A stretch of 10,450 nucleotides of DNA from positions 1 through 10,450 of the forward strand of contig DOUE01000006.1 of the NCBI GenBank assembly GCA_003520745.1. Reading direction: 5' to 3'. Numbering within the stretch: position 1 is the first letter of the stretch; every line of letters starts with the position of its first letter. The notes under the pieces are model-generated. The model searched no databases and was not told the origin of the DNA. It was given only the letters and a program-made list of their open reading frames with translations. Origin of the DNA: Erysipelotrichaceae bacterium (GTDB lineage: Bacteria; Bacillota_I; Bacilli_A; Erysipelotrichales; Erysipelotrichaceae). The position numbers were made by a program, and so were the translations under genes. Shown one piece after another: positions 7,065 through 10,450 of this stretch.

Positions 7065-7080
7065 TATGTATTATAACATA
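7065..7080 (-). promoter_or_regulatory. Extended -10 promoter of dbpA within a dyad
   Basis: On the minus strand TATAAT (7070-7075) is preceded by TGT, an extended -10 element, and gives a leader of about 35 bases. The hexamer is flanked by perfect TATGT/ACATA arms, a 16-bp dyad that could bind a regulator. A TTGACA sits only 8 bp upstream of the -10, too close to act as its -35 element, and I see no good -35 at 16-18 bp. Confidence 0.55.
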
Positions 7081-7129
7081 CTCTGTCAATTCTTCTTTTT
7101 TCTTGCGAAATCGTGCATTATCGGGTGGA

Positions 7130-7147
7130 TTTAAGGAAACTTTAAGG
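7130..7147 (+). repeat. Tandem TTTAAGG direct repeat upstream of the exporter promoter
   Basis: Two identical TTTAAGG heptamers (7130-7136 and 7141-7147) are spaced 11 bp start to start, one helical turn apart. They end 9 bases before the likely -35 of the ABC operon. This arrangement is typical of binding sites for response regulators acting as tandem dimers. No regulator gene lies in the window. Confidence 0.4.
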
Positions 7148-7156
7148 CGTGAAACG

Positions 7157-7185
7157 TTGCATCCGGATTTGTGAAAGAGTAAACT
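7157..7185 (+). promoter_or_regulatory. Probable promoter of the ABC exporter operon
   Basis: TTGCAT (7157-7162), a 17-bp spacer and TAAACT (7180-7185) make a plausible but not strong sigma-A promoter, with a start near 7192 and a leader of about 25 bases. The weak -10 element fits a promoter that needs activation. Confidence 0.5.
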
Positions 7186-7216
7186 AAATATGGTTTATAC
7201 GGAAAAGGAGCAGGTT

Positions 7217-8131
7217 ATGATACTTGAAATCAAAGGCATCAATAAGAGTTTTACCAACAAACAAATCCTGCACGATGTTTCGTTCACCGTCACTTCGGGT
7301 AAAGCGATGGGTTTCCTCGGGCGCAACGGCGCCGGAAAGACCACGACGATCCGGGCGTTGATGGATGTGTTCGCGGCGGACAGCGGGGAGTTTTTGCTTG
7401 ACGGGAAGAAGTTCGAGCCTTCCAAAAAGAAGGTCGGATATCTCCCGGAAGAGCGTGGCTTGTATGGGAAAGAGAAGATTTTATCTCAACTGATTTACTT
7501 CGGTACGCTTCGCGGCGCGAGCCACAGCGAAGCGAAGGCAAGCGCGGAGTATTGGCTGGAACGTTTCGGCTTAAGCTATGCGAAAAACCAGAAACTGGAA
7601 ACTTTGTCGAAAGGCAACCAACAGAAGATCCAGATCGCCCAGGCGTTATTGAACGATCCCGAAATCATCATCTTGGACGAACCCTTCAGCGGCTTGGATC
7701 CGGTCAATTCGCAGGTCTTGGAAGAAGTGATCGTCGAATCCATCCAAAAAGGCAAACTGGTCATCTTCTCGAGCCATCAGATGGGCTATGTCGAGGAGTT
7801 CTGCGATGAAATCACATTGATCGATCAAGGAAAAATCGTATTGAGCGGCAATCTGAAGGAAATCAAACGCGACTTGGGGAAACAGAGGATCCGGGTCGGA
7901 TTCGCCAGCGACCAACACGAAACAATGCGGAATAAGCTTGAATCTAGCATAACGCAAATCAAGGTCGACCACGACGACAAATCGCTGATCATCGAATTGT
8001 TGGAGGGGAAGACGAAAACGATGTTCTTACAGGAATGCATGGACGCCAAGATCGAACTTGAAATGTTCGGGGTCTATGAACCGAGTCTGCAAGACATCTT
8101 CGTAAAAACGGTAGGTGATGAAAATGCATAA
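7217..8131 (+). CDS. ABC transporter ATP-binding protein, NatA/YhaQ-like
   Basis: This 304-residue protein is the ATPase of an ABC-2 type exporter. It shows Walker A GRNGAGKT (35-42), a YLPEERGLY stretch (75-83) common in NatA-type ATPases, and signature LSKGNQQ (130-136), where LSGGQ is usual. Walker B and the D-loop are ILDEPFSGLDP, and the H-loop is SSHQ (His187). The last 80 or so residues form a C-terminal extension resembling DUF4162. The ATG at 7217 is chosen for the AAGGAG site 6 bases upstream; nine further open codons lie before it. It overlaps the permease gene, so the two proteins are made together. The substrate cannot be read from sequence: Na+, drugs or antimicrobial peptides are all possible. 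Confidence 0.9.
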   Translation: MILEIKGINKSFTNKQILHDVSFTVTSGKAMGFLGRNGAGKTTTIRALMDVFAADSGEFLLDGKKFEPSKKKVGYLPEERGLYGKEKILSQLIYFGTLRGASHSEAKASAEYWLERFGLSYAKNQKLETLSKGNQQKIQIAQALLNDPEIIILDEPFSGLDPVNSQVLEEVIVESIQKGKLVIFSSHQMGYVEEFCDEITLIDQGKIVLSGNLKEIKRDLGKQRIRVGFASDQHETMRNKLESSITQIKVDHDDKSLIIELLEGKTKTMFLQECMDAKIELEMFGVYEPSLQDIFVKTVGDENA

Positions 8132-9356
8132 TACAAGCAAAGTGTTCGCGTTTGAACTCCGCAGTATCCTAAGCAAGAAGTCCGTGAAAGTCACGACCCT
8201 CATCATGGCGATCGTCATCTTCGCGGCCACGACCATTCCGACGCTGATCGCCGTCTTCGATAAGGAAACCCCGATCGACCCCAATCCCGCCTTGATCGAT
8301 ATCGGCAATGCCGGGATCGTCATCACCGGCGAAAACCTGACGAAGGATGAACTGGTGTTCTTCATCGGCGACGACGTCGCGTTCTATGACGATGAATCCC
8401 AGTTGAAGAAGGATGTGGAAGAAGGGATCCGCGACAGCGGTTACGTCATCCTCACACCGACCTCCTTCAAGTCCATCCTAAAAAACAAAGAAATGTATAC
8501 CGCCGGACCCGAGATGCTGAAAGCGGTCCTGCAGTCGATCCAGATCGACAAGAACCTGGCTTTGGCGGGGATCGACCCGATCGCCGTCAAGAACGCCTCC
8601 AACGTCCAAGTCGCGATGAGCGAGGAAGTCTTGGGGAAAGACGCCGGGGAAAGTTACATCATCAGTTACATCCTGATGTTCGCGGTCTACATGCTAGTCA
8701 TCATGTACGGCTCCTTCGTCTCGACCTCCGTCGCCCGTGAGAAAGACAACCGGACGATGGAAATCCTGATCACCTCCACCAAACCCGATGCCTTGATCGT
8801 CGGGAAAGTATTGGCCAACGGAGTGGCGGGTCTGGTTCAATTCGGGTTGCTGATCACGACCGGCTTGGTCGGCTACCTCCTCAATAAGGCGAACTATCCG
8901 GAATTCATCGACCGCATGATCTTCGGGTCCTTGTCCTTCGACGCCATCCTGGTCTTCCTGGTGTTCACCGCCCTCGGCTATCTCTTGTATCTCTTCGTCT
9001 ATGCGTCGCTGGGATCCCTGGTCTCCAAAGTCGAAGACGTCGGGTCTTCGGTCTCCATCATCACGATGTTGTTCATGGTCGCCTATCTGATCGCTTCGAT
9101 CGGCATGAACATGCCTAACAGCCTGATGATCAAAATCGGTTCGTATGTCCCGTTCACCGCGATCTTGTCCATGCCGATCCGCTATTTCATGACGGCGGTC
9201 CCTTTGTACGAGCTGGTGATTTCGCTGGTGTTGATGGCGCTTACGACCTACGGTCTGGCGATCGTTTCGATCCGCATCTATCGCTTGGGTTCGCTCTCCT
9301 ATGGAAACCGGATGAGTCTGGTCAAAGCGATCAAGGCGATCCTCGCGAAAAGTTAA
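8124..9356 (+). CDS. ABC-2 type exporter permease, NatB/YhaP-like
   Basis: This 410-residue membrane protein has one N-terminal helix (about 24-46), a large extracytoplasmic domain (about 47-177), then five helices (about 178-200, 227-254, 273-297, 309-330, 362-385). That is the ABC2_membrane_3 layout of NatB/YhaP. The cytoplasmic stretch SVAREKDNRTMEILITSTKP (202-221) is the family's characteristic coupling segment. It is the membrane partner of the ATPase just upstream. The ATG at 8124 is preferred because AGGTGAT precedes it by about 5 bases; it overlaps the ATPase gene by 8 bases. GTG 8115 and ATG 8118 are in-frame alternatives with poor ribosome sites. A strong terminator follows. Confidence 0.9.
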   Translation: MHNTSKVFAFELRSILSKKSVKVTTLIMAIVIFAATTIPTLIAVFDKETPIDPNPALIDIGNAGIVITGENLTKDELVFFIGDDVAFYDDESQLKKDVEEGIRDSGYVILTPTSFKSILKNKEMYTAGPEMLKAVLQSIQIDKNLALAGIDPIAVKNASNVQVAMSEEVLGKDAGESYIISYILMFAVYMLVIMYGSFVSTSVAREKDNRTMEILITSTKPDALIVGKVLANGVAGLVQFGLLITTGLVGYLLNKANYPEFIDRMIFGSLSFDAILVFLVFTALGYLLYLFVYASLGSLVSKVEDVGSSVSIITMLFMVAYLIASIGMNMPNSLMIKIGSYVPFTAILSMPIRYFMTAVPLYELVISLVLMALTTYGLAIVSIRIYRLGSLSYGNRMSLVKAIKAILAKS

Positions 9357-9357
9357 G

Positions 9358-9387
9358 AAAACCAAGCGCATCGACGCTTGGTTTTTT
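9358..9387. terminator. Bidirectional terminator after the exporter operon
   Basis: AACCAAGCG (9360-9368), loop CATCGA and CGCTTGGTT (9375-9383) form a 9-bp stem followed by TTTT on the plus strand. The reverse strand also has a T-run (TTTTC), so the hairpin serves the convergent minus-strand gene as well. Confidence 0.9.
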
Positions 9388-9710
9388 CATGCATTCTTTC
9401 CGAAGAAGAATTCTTCCTTGGTTTTGCTTTGGTAGGAGACATAAAGGATGTAGAGCGCCGTGGCCAGACTGCCGGTCGTCATCAAGACGATGAACCAGAC
9501 GAACTTGGCAATCGGACTCTTTTCACGATACCAGATCCAGAGATAGAAGAGTAAGAATCCGACGTAGAGGTCGACCAGACTCATCTGACCCCAGACCATG
9601 CCCATCAAGATTGATCCTTCAGCGGCGAAATCGCCGGTGAGAAGGGAGAAGACGATCATCGCCGCCATCACGACGGCGCCGATCCATGCGAACAGACGTA
9701 CATTTTTCAT
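9387..9710 (-). CDS. Small three-helix membrane protein of unknown function
   Basis: This 107-residue protein has three predicted helices at about residues 6-25, 43-61 and 69-92 and a charged C-terminal tail (KTKEEFFFGKNA). The middle section reads SLVDLYVGFLLFYLWIWYREKS, which loosely recalls small DUF1475/DUF2834-type membrane proteins; I am not sure of either. The ATG at 9710 is chosen because the promoter -10 (TATAAT, 9737-9742) would start transcription near 9730, inside the longer open frame. The ribosome site is a GGGG 7 bases upstream. This is the only gene in the window ending in TGA, and that stop abuts the terminator, which argues for the standard code. It appears monocistronic. 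Confidence 0.65.
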   Translation of the reverse strand: MKNVRLFAWIGAVVMAAMIVFSLLTGDFAAEGSILMGMVWGQMSLVDLYVGFLLFYLWIWYREKSPIAKFVWFIVLMTTGSLATALYILYVSYQSKTKEEFFFGKNA

Positions 9711-9736
9711 AAGGGAACCCCGCATTTCTTGTATCA

Positions 9737-9742
9737 ATTATA
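9737..9742 (-). promoter_or_regulatory. -10 element for the small membrane protein gene
   Basis: A perfect TATAAT on the minus strand lies about 27 bases upstream of the chosen ATG. No convincing -35 hexamer is visible at 16-18 bp, so the full promoter is uncertain. Confidence 0.5.
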
Positions 9743-9768
9743 CACTCGAACCGCGGAGTTTCGGTTGA

Positions 9769-9925
9769 AATGCTCCGGATTTTCATGGTGATCCGGCATT
9801 AAGTCAGATGATTTGACTATCGGCGATGCATTTGGTAACTTTAGGTTAGCAGAAGGCACAAACGATCTTAACCACACCCTGGTTGCAGGGTGTTGCTTTG
9901 AACGATGAATAAACTTCGGGAGAAA
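9769..9925 (+). promoter_or_regulatory. Structured leader region before the RibB-like gene
   Basis: Several hairpins are packed here. AATG-CCGGAT (9769-9780, 2-base bulge) pairs with ATCCGG-CATT (9791-9800). AGTCA (9802-9806) pairs with TGACT (9814-9818). GGTTA (9844-9848) can pair with TAACC (9869-9873). ACACCCTG (9874-9881) pairs perfectly with CAGGGTGT (9886-9893), followed by a weakly T-rich TGCTTTG. The last stem competes with an AACC/GGTT pairing. The gene's ribosome site GGGAG (9918-9922) comes after it. A poor promoter candidate, TTGACT-17-TAACTT (9813-9841), would leave only the last two hairpins in the message. I could not match the motifs of the FMN riboswitch or another class I know. 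Confidence 0.4.
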
Positions 9926-9928
9926 AAC

Positions 9929-10450
9929 ATGACACACCATTCGATTCAAGAAGCACTCAAGGAAGTCCAAGCGGGGAATCCGATCATTCTACTGGATGAC
10001 GATAGCGAATCCTCGATCGCGCATTTGATGCTGGCGGCGGAAAAAACGACGGAAGAGAAGTTGGAACAGATGATCCAGGTCGGATCGACGACGTTGCATG
10101 TCAGTCTGGAAGCCACGCGACTGATCGATCTTGGATTCAAAGCCAGCCATGAAGACAATACCTATCAAGTCGTCAACACGGTTTCCATCGAAGCGCTGAC
10201 AGCCGATGGAAACAGTGTCGGCGAGAAAATGAAAACGATCGCCACCTTGCTCGATTTCAGTTCGACGGTGGAAGACTTTAGGCAACCCGGCCATCTCTTC
10301 ATCACGCAAGCCGCGTTTGGCGGCGTGTTGAAACGCGCCGGACACATCGAAGCCTCGATCGACCTGGCGAAACTAGCCGGGTTGAAACCGGTTGGCTTGG
10401 TGAGCGAAATCGCACGTCAGGATGGATCCTTGATCCAAGGGGAAGACCTC
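9929..10450 (+). CDS. RibB-like protein with altered active site (partial, runs off window)
   Basis: 174 codons are visible with no stop. The C-terminal part clearly resembles 3,4-dihydroxy-2-butanone-4-phosphate synthase (RibB or the RibB half of RibBA): RPGHVFPL-like RQPGHLFIT (118-126), GGVLKRAGH (131-139), then EASIDLAKLAGLKPVGLVSEI with the conserved Glu160. The N-terminal catalytic motif DDEDRENEGD is replaced by DDDSESSIAH (23-32), so the Arg, both Glu and the final Asp used for metal and ribulose-5-phosphate binding are gone. The TTGxSAxDR loop is not recognisable (about 91-100), and GHTEA has become GHIEA. The His and last Glu remain. It is therefore probably not a working synthase: a regulatory or structural paralogue, or an inactive half of a RibBA fusion whose remainder is outside the window. 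Start: GGGAG 6 bases before the ATG. Confidence 0.75.
   Translation, partial: MTHHSIQEALKEVQAGNPIILLDDDSESSIAHLMLAAEKTTEEKLEQMIQVGSTTLHVSLEATRLIDLGFKASHEDNTYQVVNTVSIEALTADGNSVGEKMKTIATLLDFSSTVEDFRQPGHLFITQAAFGGVLKRAGHIEASIDLAKLAGLKPVGLVSEIARQDGSLIQGEDL

Noticed and set aside
8115..8123. GTG 8115 or ATG 8118 as the permease start
   Set aside because: They are in frame but have no ribosome site; AGGTGAT fits the ATG at 8124 best.
8694..9371. 225-codon minus-strand open frame opposite the permease gene
   Set aside because: Its product is a run of Asp/Arg/Gln/His with no domain or ribosome site, the usual shadow of a hydrophobic gene rich in ATC/GTC codons.
9387..9389. TGA as a tryptophan codon (mollicute code)
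   Set aside because: Trp residues in all genes are read from TGG, and this single TGA ends a frame right at the terminator, so it is a stop.
9743..9928. FMN riboswitch (RFN element) before the RibB-like gene
   Set aside because: A GGTTGAAATGCTCCGG stretch recalls one RFN block, but the GGGCAGGGTGAAATTCCC and GACGGTATAGTCCGGATG blocks are absent or unrecognisable. I list only an unclassified structured leader.

Overview
The window looks like ordinary chromosome from a bacterium of the Bacillota/Mycoplasmatota type. It has strong AGGAG-type ribosome binding sites, sigma-A style promoters, short intergenic gaps closed by hairpin terminators, CCA-encoded tRNA genes, and proteins typical of Firmicutes (PepF, PepT, a YxiN-type DbpA, a NatA/NatB-type exporter). 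The genetic code appears standard: Trp is read from TGG, and the one gene ending in TGA stops right at a terminator. By eye about half of the bases are G+C, which is high for a mollicute, so I do not commit to a genus. I see no phage, insertion sequence, CRISPR or integrase.

Layout. On the left, tRNA-Ser(GGA) and the oligoendopeptidase gene pepF lie on the minus strand. Peptidase T (pepT) diverges from pepF, with back-to-back promoters in the 133-bp gap, so two peptide-degrading enzymes form a divergent pair. tRNA-Leu(CAA) follows, with its own promoter and terminator. Next come a DUF2975-type four-helix membrane protein and then an apparent two-gene operon: a CPBP (Abi) family intramembrane protease and a shikimate-kinase-like P-loop protein. 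A shared bidirectional terminator separates these from the minus-strand dbpA helicase gene. Divergent from dbpA is a two-gene ABC exporter operon (NatA-like ATPase and NatB-like permease, overlapping genes). It converges on a small three-helix membrane protein gene on the minus strand. The right end holds a hairpin-rich leader and the first 174 codons of a RibB-like gene that runs off the window.

The main candidates for something new are: the RibB-like protein, whose N-terminal metal/substrate motif is replaced while the C-terminal half stays close to RibB; the structured leader in front of it, which I could not match to a riboswitch class; the shikimate-kinase-like protein, which lacks the substrate arginine in my alignment and is paired with a membrane protease; and several dyad or direct-repeat operators next to the membrane-protein and exporter promoters. 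The remainder is conserved housekeeping content. All calls come from reading the sequence; no database search was run.
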